DNA from: Bacillus sp. 7884-1 | Lineage (GTDB): Bacteria; Bacillota; Bacilli; Bacillales; Cytobacillaceae | Length of the DNA: 45,949 nt | Assembly (NCBI RefSeq): GCF_002272245.1 | Contig: NZ_NPDD01000078.1 | Span: 1 to 45,949 of the forward strand | Direction of reading: 5' to 3' | Shown here: positions 7,992 to 16,093 of the stretch, one piece after another | Layout of the letters: each line of letters starts with the position of its first letter | Position numbering within the stretch: the stretch's first letter is position 1 | Made by a program: the position numbers and the translations under genes | Notes under the pieces: model-generated | Told to the model about the DNA's origin: nothing | The model's input: the letters and a program-made list of their open reading frames with translations, nothing else | The model's database searches: none

Positions 7992-9536
7992 ATGGCTCAA
8001 ACAATTCGATTTTGGAAAAAAGGGGACTTTGCTGCTTCCTTCGGATTATTCGTTAATGTTTTGACAGACTTTTTGGTTATGATTTCATTATTAATCGGTG
8101 TAGTTGGTATGCCAAAAGAGTTTGTTTATAAACAAATTGTTCCCGGTTTTGGATTAGCAGTTTTGATATCTGGCATTATATTTGCTTATTTTGCTTATAA
8201 ATTGGCTAAGAAAACAGGTAGAACTGATGTTACCGCACTACCATCTGGTTCTAGTTCACCTGGTATTTTTCTTATCGTGTTTGTGATTATGCTTCCTCTA
8301 TATCAACAAACACAGGACGCTGCTTTCACAACCACAGTCGCTGTACTTTGGGGATTTATTGAGGCTGCCATCTTATTTTTAGGAGCATTCCTGGGTGAAA
8401 CAATTAGAAAGATTGTCCCAAGAACGGTATTGCTAGCAGCCTTGGCTGGTTTGGCATTTGTATTCTTGGGTATGAACCCAATGCTGCAATCCTTTGAAAT
8501 GCCTATAGTGGCATTTGTTGCCTTAATCATCATCTTCATGAACTGGTTAAGTAAACATCCAATATTAAAGAAAATACCTACCGGTTTATTATTGATCGTA
8601 GTTGGAACTGCCATTGCTTGGATAGCTGGATATCAAAATCCTGCTGATGTTACGGAAGCTCTAAAATCATTCGGCTTTAATCCTCCAATGTTGCATTTAA
8701 ATGGTTTTGCCGACAGTCTTAACGCTGCTTTGCCATATTTATTAACTGCTGTTCCTTTAGGGTTAGCAAACTACATTTTTAACTTGGAAAACGTAGAAGC
8801 TGCTGCTGTTAGTGGAGATGAATACAAAACTCGAGATGTTATGCTTGCAAACGGTTTTTCTACTCTAATTGGCGGACTTTGTGGTAATCCATTCCCAGTA
8901 ACTGTATATGTAGGACATGCGGGTTGGAAAGAAGTTGGAGCAGGTTTAGGCTATTCCATTGCTAGCTCTGTTGCCATTTTCTTATTATCAGTTTTCAGTC
9001 TTATGGGACTGTTGCTAGCTGTTGTACCAATTGCTGCTATCGTTCCGATGCTCGTGTTTATTGCGATTGTAACAGGGCATCAAGTTGTCAAAGAAAGTCC
9101 GAAATTTGAAGCTCCAGCAATCTTTGTATGTTTCTTCCCATGGGTTGCGAACTGGGCGCTTGTTGCTGTTAATAATGCACTTTCAGCTGCTGGTGTGTCT
9201 GTAGGGACAGCTGACAATCAAGTTTCTTCACTAGCTCTGCATAATGCTGGACTTTTCTATGATGGCTTGGTTGCTCTAGGTAATGGTGCACCAATTTCGA
9301 GTGTTCTTTGGGGTTGTATAGCTGTATTTACGATCCGCAACACGCCTATTGGAGGCATTATTGCTGCAGTACTAGCATCTGCTTTAACTTTTATTGGTGC
9401 CATTCACACGAGCACTATCGGACTTGCAAAAGCAACTGCTATGCCTTTCGTTTGGGGATATCTGCTAATTGCTGCATTCTTAGCGTATAAACTCTATGTA
9501 AATAAAAAAGATAATATTGGTCCTGTTACAGAGTAA
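7992..9536 (+). CDS. Nucleobase-type permease, NCS2/AzgA-like (paralogue 1)
   Basis: A 514-residue membrane protein with about 13 helices. It has the signature order of the NCS2 (xanthine-uracil / AzgA) superfamily: GRTDVTALPSG in the first third, then NLENVEAAAVSGDEYKTRD, and GNPFPVTVYVGHAGWK, a PxxV-type substrate loop. It would import a purine-, pyrimidine- or ureide-like compound. It is followed 20 bp later by a deaminase gene, suggesting import then deamination. It shares roughly two thirds of its residues by eye with the product of 11330-12877, and the upstream DNA is duplicated too, so the pair arose by duplication. GAGGTG lies 7 bp ahead of the ATG. Confidence 0.87.
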   Translation: MAQTIRFWKKGDFAASFGLFVNVLTDFLVMISLLIGVVGMPKEFVYKQIVPGFGLAVLISGIIFAYFAYKLAKKTGRTDVTALPSGSSSPGIFLIVFVIMLPLYQQTQDAAFTTTVAVLWGFIEAAILFLGAFLGETIRKIVPRTVLLAALAGLAFVFLGMNPMLQSFEMPIVAFVALIIIFMNWLSKHPILKKIPTGLLLIVVGTAIAWIAGYQNPADVTEALKSFGFNPPMLHLNGFADSLNAALPYLLTAVPLGLANYIFNLENVEAAAVSGDEYKTRDVMLANGFSTLIGGLCGNPFPVTVYVGHAGWKEVGAGLGYSIASSVAIFLLSVFSLMGLLLAVVPIAAIVPMLVFIAIVTGHQVVKESPKFEAPAIFVCFFPWVANWALVAVNNALSAAGVSVGTADNQVSSLALHNAGLFYDGLVALGNGAPISSVLWGCIAVFTIRNTPIGGIIAAVLASALTFIGAIHTSTIGLAKATAMPFVWGYLLIAAFLAYKLYVNKKDNIGPVTE

Positions 9537-9556
9537 AAAAGAGGAGGAATTTTGAT

Positions 9557-10006
9557 ATGGATTATATGAAATTAGCTGCAGATGCAACACTAGTTGGTAT
9601 GGCAAACAAAGTTGGTGGACCATTCGGTGCAACAATCGTACGCGGTGATGAAATAATCGCTGTAGTAAGCAATACAATGATGAGAGATACTGACCCATCT
9701 GCTCATGCTGAAATGGTTGCTATTCGTGAGGCTTGTAAAAAGTTGGGAACAATGGATTTATCTGATTGTGTTATCTACGCAACTTGTGAACCTTGTCCAA
9801 TGTGTGTATCCGGTATTATATGGACAGGTATTAAAGAAGTTTATTACTGTAACACGAGCGAAGATGCTGATAGACATGGCTTCTCTGATATGCATTTACG
9901 AAAGTATTTAACCGGTGAAGATAAAAGTGTACTCAAAATGGTTAAAGTAGAGCAAAGAGAAGATTGTGATGATTTGTTTGAGTTTTTTCATAAATCTAAT
10001 AAATAA
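9557..10006 (+). CDS. Cytidine-deaminase-fold enzyme, guanine deaminase (GuaD)-like
   Basis: A 149-residue zinc enzyme with the two deaminase motifs: HAEMVAIREACKKLG (zinc His and catalytic Glu, about residues 51-53) and CEPCPMCVSGI (two zinc cysteines, about residues 79-84). Overall it lines up with B. subtilis GuaD, including GGPFGATIVR near the N-terminus and a GFSD segment near the C-terminus, although the C-terminal tail differs. It would deaminate a guanine-like ring in the cytosol. GGAGG lies before the ATG, and it forms a two-gene operon with the upstream permease. Alternatives are a tRNA or other nucleobase deaminase; the operon context favours a catabolic free-base substrate. Confidence 0.82.
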   Translation: MDYMKLAADATLVGMANKVGGPFGATIVRGDEIIAVVSNTMMRDTDPSAHAEMVAIREACKKLGTMDLSDCVIYATCEPCPMCVSGIIWTGIKEVYYCNTSEDADRHGFSDMHLRKYLTGEDKSVLKMVKVEQREDCDDLFEFFHKSNK

Positions 10007-10008
10007 CA

Positions 10009-10048
10009 ATAAGCCCAGCTTAGATTTTTAATCTGCTGGGCTTTTTTT
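10009..10048. terminator. Bidirectional terminator
   Basis: AAGCCCAGC pairs with GCTGGGCTT across a T-rich loop and has a T7 tail on the plus strand and an A-rich 5' flank. It ends the permease-deaminase operon and can also serve the convergent hydrolase gene. It is nearly a copy of the terminator at 7527. Confidence 0.9.
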
Positions 10049-10916
10049 AATTCAGGTGGGTTTTTAAAAAATCAATAACTTGTGTAAGTGCATGTTGAAC
10101 AATCGGATCTTGGAAGTTTTTATCAAATACATGCTCACCATTTGGAATCGTAATAAGTCTTGCTTCAACCGATTGTTTAATGAGGGCAGCTCTCATAAAT
10201 ACTGACTGTTCGTATGGTACATCCGTATCCTTAGTTCCGTGTAATAATAAAGTTGGTGGAAATTCCTTTGTAACGTTACGATTCGGGCAGAATGGATAGA
10301 GAGCTTCTTTGTTATTTAAAGGATTTACCCCTGTAATTTCTTCAATCCAAACTCCATTTTGTCTCGCATAAACATAAAATAAAAACCGTTCCTCTACTGT
10401 TGCCTCAGTTACGATACGATCAGTAATCAGTTTGTAAGCGAGTTCCTTAGAAACAGTGTCCTTTTGACAATAAAATTTACTTGGACTGGCAGCCCAGCCT
10501 CCAATAAGATCCCCGTATCCGTAAAGCGAAACAATTGCACGAGGCTTAAGAGTAAATGTTCCAGTTGAAAGAGCTAAGAAACCACCTGCGGAACTTCCTG
10601 CAACTGCAATTTTCTTTGGATCTATTGAAAATTCTTTTGGTCCTTCTACTTGAATCCAATGAATTGCATCTTCGATATCCTTAAGAATTTCAGGCAGTTT
10701 TGTTGCAGGAGCCAGCCTATAGTCAATTGAAAATAGTGATAATCCATTGTCGGTGTATAGTTTGATCATTTCTTCACTAATTTCTTCTTTTGTTCCCCAA
10801 ATTAACCCGCCGCCGTGAATATAAATGACAACAGGAGCATTTTCTTGGTAAGTCCCATAAAAATCTGCCTTAATTGAGAAATTTACATCCTCTTTATAAA
10901 TAACCGTTTTCTTCAC
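10047..10916 (-). CDS. Alpha/beta hydrolase, HSL/esterase-like
   Basis: A 289-residue soluble alpha/beta hydrolase. The oxyanion motif HGGG (about residues 34-37), nucleophile elbow GSSAGG, acid in HGTKDTDVP and base His in GEHVF form a complete catalytic set of the hormone-sensitive lipase class. It would cleave an ester or amide. It lies convergent to the permease-deaminase operon and inside the island, so a role in opening a cyclic or esterified intermediate is possible but unproven. The start is GTG at 10916; the only Shine-Dalgarno-like element (AGGA) is 13 bp away, so translation may be weak or the start misjudged. Confidence 0.82.
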   Translation of the reverse strand: MKKTVIYKEDVNFSIKADFYGTYQENAPVVIYIHGGGLIWGTKEEISEEMIKLYTDNGLSLFSIDYRLAPATKLPEILKDIEDAIHWIQVEGPKEFSIDPKKIAVAGSSAGGFLALSTGTFTLKPRAIVSLYGYGDLIGGWAASPSKFYCQKDTVSKELAYKLITDRIVTEATVEERFLFYVYARQNGVWIEEITGVNPLNNKEALYPFCPNRNVTKEFPPTLLLHGTKDTDVPYEQSVFMRAALIKQSVEARLITIPNGEHVFDKNFQDPIVQHALTQVIDFLKTHLN

Positions 10917-10991
10917 TTTTATTTACACGTCCTGTCTAATGATTGTTTCATTTAATACTAAAAAAAACAGTCAAATAATGCAATTAAAAAA

Positions 10992-11069
10992 TTGTGCAAC
11001 TTAACAAATACCCCCACTGTTTTTAAGTTTTTTAAATCTGATATCAAGTACATATTTTGTACAAAGTTT
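10992..11069 (+). promoter_or_regulatory. Upstream operator-like repeats of promoter C
   Basis: TTGTGCAA (10992-10999) and TTGTACAA (11057-11064) precede the conserved core. They match the positions seen in front of the first NCS2 gene and share a CCCCACTGTTT block with it. Confidence 0.45.
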
Positions 11070-11148
11070 ATTGTACAAACTGCCTAAATGAATACCTTTC
11101 TTTTTGGTTTTGGTAGCCAATGACCGAGAAAGGGTTTCTGTATAAAAT
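11070..11148 (+). promoter_or_regulatory. PucR-type conserved promoter C (second NCS2 operon)
   Basis: Copy C of the motif. It starts ATTGTACAAAC, contains TGCCTAAATGAAT and CTTTTTGGTTTTGG, and has ATGACC at 11120-11125. TAAAAT at 11143-11148 follows after exactly 17 bp. The palindrome TTGTACAA (11071-11078) lies at its left edge. It drives the permease, ankyrin-TPR and carbamate kinase genes. Confidence 0.75.
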
Positions 11149-11154
11149 TTAAGA

Positions 11155-11329
11155 TGTAACCGGTTAATCATTCTTATTATTTCTCTTTCAGCATTATAAA
11201 AATTTACCCGAGAAAGGAAAGAGTTTCGCTTTAAAAGAAGGCAAAATAAGCAGAGGCGTATTAAATAATGAAAACTAACAATATTTTTTCACATCCAACA
11301 AACTATTTGATATTTAGAGGTGAAACATA
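11155..11329 (+). other. Conserved 5' leader, copy 2
   Basis: This region is homologous to 7815-7991: it shares GATGTAACCGGTTAA, CTCTTTCAGC, ATAAAAATTTACC and GAGAAAGGAAAGAG. It is retained after the coding regions diverged considerably, which hints at function in the RNA or just recent duplication. Confidence 0.4.
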
Positions 11330-12877
11330 ATGGATCAAACAATTAAATTTTGGAAAAAAGGGGACTTGGCTGCATACTTCGGCTTACTCGCCAATAACTT
11401 AACCAATCTTCTAACCATGATGTCATTATTAATTTTTGTTGTAGGTATTCCATCATCCGTGGTTTATGGAAAAATTGCCCCAGCTTTTGGAATGGGTATA
11501 TTTATTGCAAGTTGTGCTTATGGCTTTTTTGCGTATCGCCTAGCTAAAAAAACGGGCAGGTCTGATGTAACAGCATTGCCTTCGGGACCGAGTGCACCGT
11601 CAATTTTCACAGTAACTTTTTTAGTCATATTGCCAGTTTATACCCAAACGAAAGATTATGAATTTGCCATTGGTATTGCACTAGTATGGTGTTTCGTAGA
11701 AGCGATGATCCTAGTAGTTGGATCATTATTGGGTGATACGATTAGAAGAATCATTCCTAGAACAGTATTATTATCTTGTTTAGCTGGTCTTGGACTACTG
11801 TTATTAGCCATGAATCCAATGTTACAAGCATTTGAAGCTCCGATGATTGCTTTTGCTGTGTTAATTATTATTTTCATTAACTGGTTTGGTAAATCACCGG
11901 TCTTTGCAAAAATTCCAACAGGATTTTTATTGCTTGCTGTAGGTACTGGAATTGCCTGGGCTTTAGGTGTGATGGAGCCTGGTGCAATTTCACAATCTTT
12001 ATCATCTTTTGGATTCAATCCTCCATCCTTAAATATTGATGGTTTTATGCAAGGATTGCCTCATGCCCTTCCATATTTAGCGTCAGCTATACCACTAGGT
12101 CTTTCTAACTATGTGTTTGACTTGGAGAATATTGAAAGTGCCTCTACTGCTGGGGATGATTATCAAACTAGACAAGTTATGTTAACTAATGGACTTGCTT
12201 CTTGTGTTGGTGCAGCATTTGGAAATCCTTATCCAGTAACAGTATATGTTGGACACCCAGGATGGAAATCAATGGGTGCCGGTATTGGCTATACAGTAGC
12301 AACGGGTTTATCGATGTTAATTCTTTCACTTTTCGGTATTGGAGCATTTTTGTTAGCAATCATTCCGATTTATGCCATCGCTCCTATCCTAGTTTATATC
12401 GGAGTTGTAACGGCCAATCAGGTTGTTCGTGAAACTCCGAAAATTGAAGTCCCAGTTATCTTTATTGCATTATTCCCATGGATCGCAAACTGGGCGCTAA
12501 CACTTGCTAATAATGTACTTGGTGCCGCTGGAACTGCTGCAGGTACCGTTGGTCTTGATAAGCTCGCTAGTAAAGGTGTTTATTATGAAGGGTTGTCTCA
12601 TTTAGGAAATGGTGCTCCGATTGCCAGTTTGTTATGGGGATGTATAGCAATCTTTGCTATCAACGATAAACCGTTACGTGGTGCAGCTGCAGCAGCAGTA
12701 GCAGCCGTATTGTCCATCGTAGGATTTATCCACTCTCCAACAGTCGCATTTGCTAAAGGTGCTTCTGTAGAATTTTTCTTTGGCTACCTAATGATAGCAG
12801 GTATATTTGTTATCAAATTTGTGATGGATCGTAGTAAAGCACAGCCAAAACCTGAAATAGAAGAAAAAATTGCATAA
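11330..12877 (+). CDS. Nucleobase-type permease, NCS2/AzgA-like (paralogue 2)
   Basis: A 515-residue membrane protein collinear with the product of 7992-9536. It retains GRSDVTALPSGPS, DLENIESASTAGDDYQTR and GNPYPVTVYVGHPGWK. The replacement of SGSSS by SGPSA and other changes in the putative substrate loops suggest a shifted specificity. It heads a unit that continues through a 13-bp hairpin to an ankyrin-TPR protein and carbamate kinase, so its cargo is probably degraded to carbamoyl phosphate. GAGGTG is placed 7 bp ahead of the ATG. NCS2 membership is firm; cargo is unknown. Confidence 0.87.
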   Translation: MDQTIKFWKKGDLAAYFGLLANNLTNLLTMMSLLIFVVGIPSSVVYGKIAPAFGMGIFIASCAYGFFAYRLAKKTGRSDVTALPSGPSAPSIFTVTFLVILPVYTQTKDYEFAIGIALVWCFVEAMILVVGSLLGDTIRRIIPRTVLLSCLAGLGLLLLAMNPMLQAFEAPMIAFAVLIIIFINWFGKSPVFAKIPTGFLLLAVGTGIAWALGVMEPGAISQSLSSFGFNPPSLNIDGFMQGLPHALPYLASAIPLGLSNYVFDLENIESASTAGDDYQTRQVMLTNGLASCVGAAFGNPYPVTVYVGHPGWKSMGAGIGYTVATGLSMLILSLFGIGAFLLAIIPIYAIAPILVYIGVVTANQVVRETPKIEVPVIFIALFPWIANWALTLANNVLGAAGTAAGTVGLDKLASKGVYYEGLSHLGNGAPIASLLWGCIAIFAINDKPLRGAAAAAVAAVLSIVGFIHSPTVAFAKGASVEFFFGYLMIAGIFVIKFVMDRSKAQPKPEIEEKIA

Positions 12878-12892
12878 TTATAACGTTAAAAT

Positions 12893-12930
12893 TCACCTTC
12901 GATAGAGGATTGTACAGCTATCGAAGGTGA
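12893..12930 (+). terminator. Intra-operon hairpin (attenuator-like)
   Basis: A perfect 13-bp stem (12893-12905 with 12918-12930) with a 12-nt loop, between the permease and the ankyrin-TPR gene. The 3' side is T-rich but not a true U-run, so it may lower expression of, or stabilise mRNA for, one side rather than terminate fully. Confidence 0.6.
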
Positions 12931-12966
12931 TATTTATTCTAGATTAATGGTAAAGGGGAAAATTTT

Positions 12967-14139
12967 ATGATGGAGCTAATCCTTGCAAGTGAACGTGGAG
13001 ATCTAAAGGCTGTAAAGCAATTATTAGATGACGGGGCTGACGTGTCTTTTAAAGACGCAGATGGTCGAACAGCTTTGATGGCAGCTACACAGAAAAATCA
13101 ACTTTCAGTCGTTAAAACACTACTAGAAGCTGGCAGTGATGTAAACACAAGAGATATTACACAATTAACACCGTTTATTTGTTCTGGTGCAAATGGTTTT
13201 CATGAAATTTTAAGCGAGATGCTTCGCTATGGAGCAGATTTAAAAAGTGTAAACCGATTTGGCGGCACTGCATTATTACCTTCCAGTGAAAAAGGCTATC
13301 TTAAAACAGTTCAAAGATGCTTGGAAGCTGGTATCCCTGTTAATCATGCCAACAATTTAGGCTGGTCAGCTCTATTAGAGTCAGTCATTTTGGGTAATGG
13401 CGGCCGCTTATACTCGATGATCATTGAATTACTTGTCAAAGCCGATGCAGATGTAAATTTGCCAGATAGGGATGGGAAATCATCACTTCAGCATGCCAAA
13501 GAATTAAAGCATCAAAAAGTAGTAAAGATTCTTACGAATGAGTATGTTGAACAAAATGATTATATAAATCGTGCAAAAGCTTTCTACTTAGACGATAAGT
13601 ATGAAGAAGTAATTTCAGTAATGAATCAAGCTATCGAGACAGATTCAAATAATCTAGATTATTATTTCTACAAAGGCTATTCTTTGCAAGAACTCAAGCG
13701 TTATGACGAAGCCCTTGAAGAATATAAAAAGGCGTTAGTCCTTAATCCGAATGATCTTGATTATTATTTCTATACCGCTAATTGCTTAAGGTTAATGAAA
13801 AAACCAGATGAAGCACTAACTGAATATGACAAAGCATGTGAATTAGAACCTACTGAAACATTTTACCGTTACCATAAATCAAATTACCTAAGAGAATTAG
13901 GGAGACACGAGGAAGCGGTAGCTGAAATGGATAAGCTATTAGCACTTCAGCCAAACAGATATGATTTTTCTTTCCATAAGGCAAACAGCTTGAGATCCCT
14001 CAGAAGGCATCAAGCAGCAATAGAGGCTATTGAAAATGCGATTGCTAACGACCCAGAAAATCCACTATATCAATTGCATAAGAACCAATCACTTGAACTA
14101 TTAAAAAAACAATTTGAATCACAGGGGGTTAACAGATGA
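12967..14139 (+). CDS. Ankyrin-TPR repeat protein coupled to carbamate kinase
   Basis: A 390-residue soluble repeat protein. Residues 1-190 hold about five to six ankyrin repeats (for example DGRTALMAATQ, LLEAGSDVNTRD). Residues 195-380 hold about five TPR units with the repeated DDLDYYFYxAN pattern. There is no signal peptide or membrane helix, so it is probably a cytosolic scaffold or regulator by protein contacts. Its TGA overlaps the ATG of the carbamate kinase (ATGA), so the two are translationally coupled and probably needed in proportion. No catalytic domain is visible; the function is unknown. An ATG at 12970 is an equally possible start; GGGGAA lies just upstream. Confidence 0.85.
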   Translation: MMELILASERGDLKAVKQLLDDGADVSFKDADGRTALMAATQKNQLSVVKTLLEAGSDVNTRDITQLTPFICSGANGFHEILSEMLRYGADLKSVNRFGGTALLPSSEKGYLKTVQRCLEAGIPVNHANNLGWSALLESVILGNGGRLYSMIIELLVKADADVNLPDRDGKSSLQHAKELKHQKVVKILTNEYVEQNDYINRAKAFYLDDKYEEVISVMNQAIETDSNNLDYYFYKGYSLQELKRYDEALEEYKKALVLNPNDLDYYFYTANCLRLMKKPDEALTEYDKACELEPTETFYRYHKSNYLRELGRHEEAVAEMDKLLALQPNRYDFSFHKANSLRSLRRHQAAIEAIENAIANDPENPLYQLHKNQSLELLKKQFESQGVNR

Positions 14140-15113
14140 ATAAATTAGTAATTGTTGCAATTGGTGGTAACTCTCTAGTACGGGACAATGGTCGTGACTC
14201 TGTTCAAGATCAATATGAAGCTGTTCAAGAAACTGCCGTGAATATCGCAGATATGGTTCAAGAAGGATACAACGTAGTTGTGACGCACGGAAATGGTCCA
14301 CAGGTTGGTTTTGGACTTAGAAGGTCTGAAATTGCAAATGAAATTGCAGGTATGCCGGATGTGCCGCTCGTCAATTGTGTGGCAGATACACAAGGCGGTA
14401 TTGGATACCAAATTCAACAAGCATTAACAAACGAATTTACTAAAAGAGGCATAAATAAGAAAGTTGCAACGGTCATTACCCAAGTTGAGGTTGACATTAA
14501 TGATCCGAATTTTGAAAATCCAACAAAACCGGTTGGTTCATTCTTTACTTTAGAACAAGCAGAAGAAATGAAAAAGGAACATCCTGAGTGGATTTTTATG
14601 GAAGATTCCGGACGTGGTTATCGCAGAGTGGTTCCATCACCAAAACCAATTGATATTGTTGAAAAAGAAGCCATCAAATCATTGGTAGATGCTGGATATG
14701 TTGTGATTGCGGCTGGCGGCGGCGGAATTCCGGTTATAAAGACAAGAGAGAATGAGTATTTGGGTGTCGATGCGGTAATAGATAAAGATTTTGCTACCAG
14801 CCTTTTAGCAGAACAAGTTAATGCTGAAACTTTAATTATTACAACTGGTGTTCCAAGAGTATGTATTAATTTTGGAAAACCAAATCAATTGGCCCTAGAA
14901 AAAATTACAGTTGAAGAGACAAAACAATATGTTCTTGAAAACCACTTTGCACCAGGAAGTATGCTGCCAAAAATTGAGGCTAGCCTAAGCTTCTTAGAAA
15001 ATGGTGGAAAGAAAGTCGTTATTACAAACCCAGAAAGTTTACAAGATGCGATTAATGAAAAACAAGGAACTCACATTGTCAAACAGCTAAATATAACTCC
15101 TTGTATGAAATAA
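14136..15113 (+). CDS. Carbamate kinase (catabolic, AllK/ArcC type)
   Basis: A 325-residue amino-acid-kinase-fold enzyme with all carbamate kinase signatures: AIGGNSL at the N-terminus, THGNGPQVG, AAGGGGIPV, and GVDAVIDKDFATSLLA. It transfers phosphate from carbamoyl phosphate to ADP, giving ATP, ammonia and CO2. E. coli YbcF (AllK) does this step beside fdrA-ylbE-ylbF. Here it lies two operons away from the FdrA set but under the same type of promoter, which fits one pathway. No arginine deiminase or ornithine carbamoyltransferase gene is nearby, so an arginine role is less likely. It overlaps the ankyrin-TPR gene by 4 bp. Confidence 0.95.
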   Translation: MNKLVIVAIGGNSLVRDNGRDSVQDQYEAVQETAVNIADMVQEGYNVVVTHGNGPQVGFGLRRSEIANEIAGMPDVPLVNCVADTQGGIGYQIQQALTNEFTKRGINKKVATVITQVEVDINDPNFENPTKPVGSFFTLEQAEEMKKEHPEWIFMEDSGRGYRRVVPSPKPIDIVEKEAIKSLVDAGYVVIAAGGGGIPVIKTRENEYLGVDAVIDKDFATSLLAEQVNAETLIITTGVPRVCINFGKPNQLALEKITVEETKQYVLENHFAPGSMLPKIEASLSFLENGGKKVVITNPESLQDAINEKQGTHIVKQLNITPCMK

Positions 15114-15127
15114 TTTATAATAAATTA

Positions 15128-15163
15128 AAAGTCCGGCACTTAGTAAAACAGTGCCGGACTTTG
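15128..15163. terminator. Bidirectional terminator
   Basis: AAAGTCCGGCAC pairs with GTGCCGGACTTT around an 11-nt loop, placed between the convergent carbamate kinase and response regulator genes. Confidence 0.92.
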
Positions 15164-15179
15164 TTCTTACTATTGATAT

Positions 15180-15881
15180 TTACCTTTTTTCGTTCTCCCG
15201 AAATTCTGTTGGCGATTTTCCCTCTATTTTTCGAAATAAAGTACTAAAATAGTTTTGACTGCTAAATCCTGAGTTTTCTGCTACATCAGATATAGTCCAG
15301 TTTGGGTGAGCAATTAGAATCTGTTTCGCCGTATGGATTCGATATTGAATTAAATATTCCGAAAAAGCAACGCCTACTTCTTCATGAAATTTACGACTTA
15401 GGTAGGTAGGGTTAGCATGAACTTCACTTGCGATATCAGAAAGTGAGATCTTTTCTGCAAACTTTTCGTGAATGGCTTTCAGAGAGCATTGGATTAAGCT
15501 TGAATAATTTTGAGAAAACTGATTTTCTTTATACTTTGATAAAATTGTTAATAGTTCCCTCTCTATAACAGGCTTCGTTAAATAGTCAACAACCCCAATT
15601 CTAATGGATTGCTGAGCATAGCTGAAATCTTGGCAGGCAGTAACCATGATTATTTCCACATCTTTATTGCTTTGTCGCAGTTCCTCCCCAAATTCAAGGC
15701 CCGATTTTCCTGGAAGATTAATATCTAAAAAAGCCAAATCAATTTCATGACTTAGATTAATTGAATGTGCTTGACTCGCATCGGAAGCCTTGAAAAACTT
15801 CCATGAAGGAAATTCAGATAGCAACAAGTATTCTAATTGTTCTAACTCTAATGGTTCATCATCAAGTAATAAGACATTCAT
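15180..15881 (-). CDS. Response regulator, receiver plus AraC-type DNA-binding domain (paralogue 1)
   Basis: A 233-residue two-component regulator. The N-terminal receiver has the acidic pair in LLLDDEPLE, the phospho-Asp in LAFLDINLPGKSG (about residue 54) and Lys in DYLTKPV. The C-terminus has two helix-turn-helix units of the AraC/YesN kind (ISLSDIASEVHANPTYLSRKF and the SDVAENSGFSSQNYFSTLFRK region). No kinase gene is adjacent; the closest is at 27474-28223, next to a close paralogue. It is divergent from the amidohydrolase operon, whose promoter carries the GTAAATAT repeats it may bind. ATG at 15881 has AGAGGGG 9 bp upstream; a 10-codon N-terminal extension has none. Confidence 0.92.
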   Translation of the reverse strand: MNVLLLDDEPLELEQLEYLLLSEFPSWKFFKASDASQAHSINLSHEIDLAFLDINLPGKSGLEFGEELRQSNKDVEIIMVTACQDFSYAQQSIRIGVVDYLTKPVIERELLTILSKYKENQFSQNYSSLIQCSLKAIHEKFAEKISLSDIASEVHANPTYLSRKFHEEVGVAFSEYLIQYRIHTAKQILIAHPNWTISDVAENSGFSSQNYFSTLFRKIEGKSPTEFRENEKR

Positions 15882-15950
15882 TTGCAGCAGCCCCTCTGTA
15901 AAGTTTCCCATGCAGTTCTTTCATTCAATTTAAACAAAAGGATATTTTAA

Positions 15951-16035
15951 GTAAATATGAGGTGGAAAAGAAGTAGAAAAAGTTTAAAAAAGAGTAATAA
16001 TTCCGAAAATAATTTCATTTACCATTTCCTATAAT
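15951..16035 (+). promoter_or_regulatory. RR-type activated promoter 1 (tandem amidohydrolases)
   Basis: GTAAATAT at 15951, a weak copy (GTAGAAAA) at 15973 and GTAATAAT at 15994 are spaced 22 and 21 bp. The last begins exactly 36 bp before TATAAT (16030-16035). No consensus -35 is seen, as expected for an activator-dependent promoter. The same geometry precedes the three binding-protein genes. Confidence 0.65.
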
Positions 16036-16093
16036 TAAGCTATTAATCAAAATTGTAAAACACACCTGAATTGATAGAAAAGGAGGAAGAAAA

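Noticed and set aside
14136..15113. Carbamate kinase as part of an arginine deiminase operon
   Set aside because: No arginine deiminase, ornithine carbamoyltransferase or arginine/ornithine antiporter gene lies nearby, while the FdrA set and shared promoter motif do.
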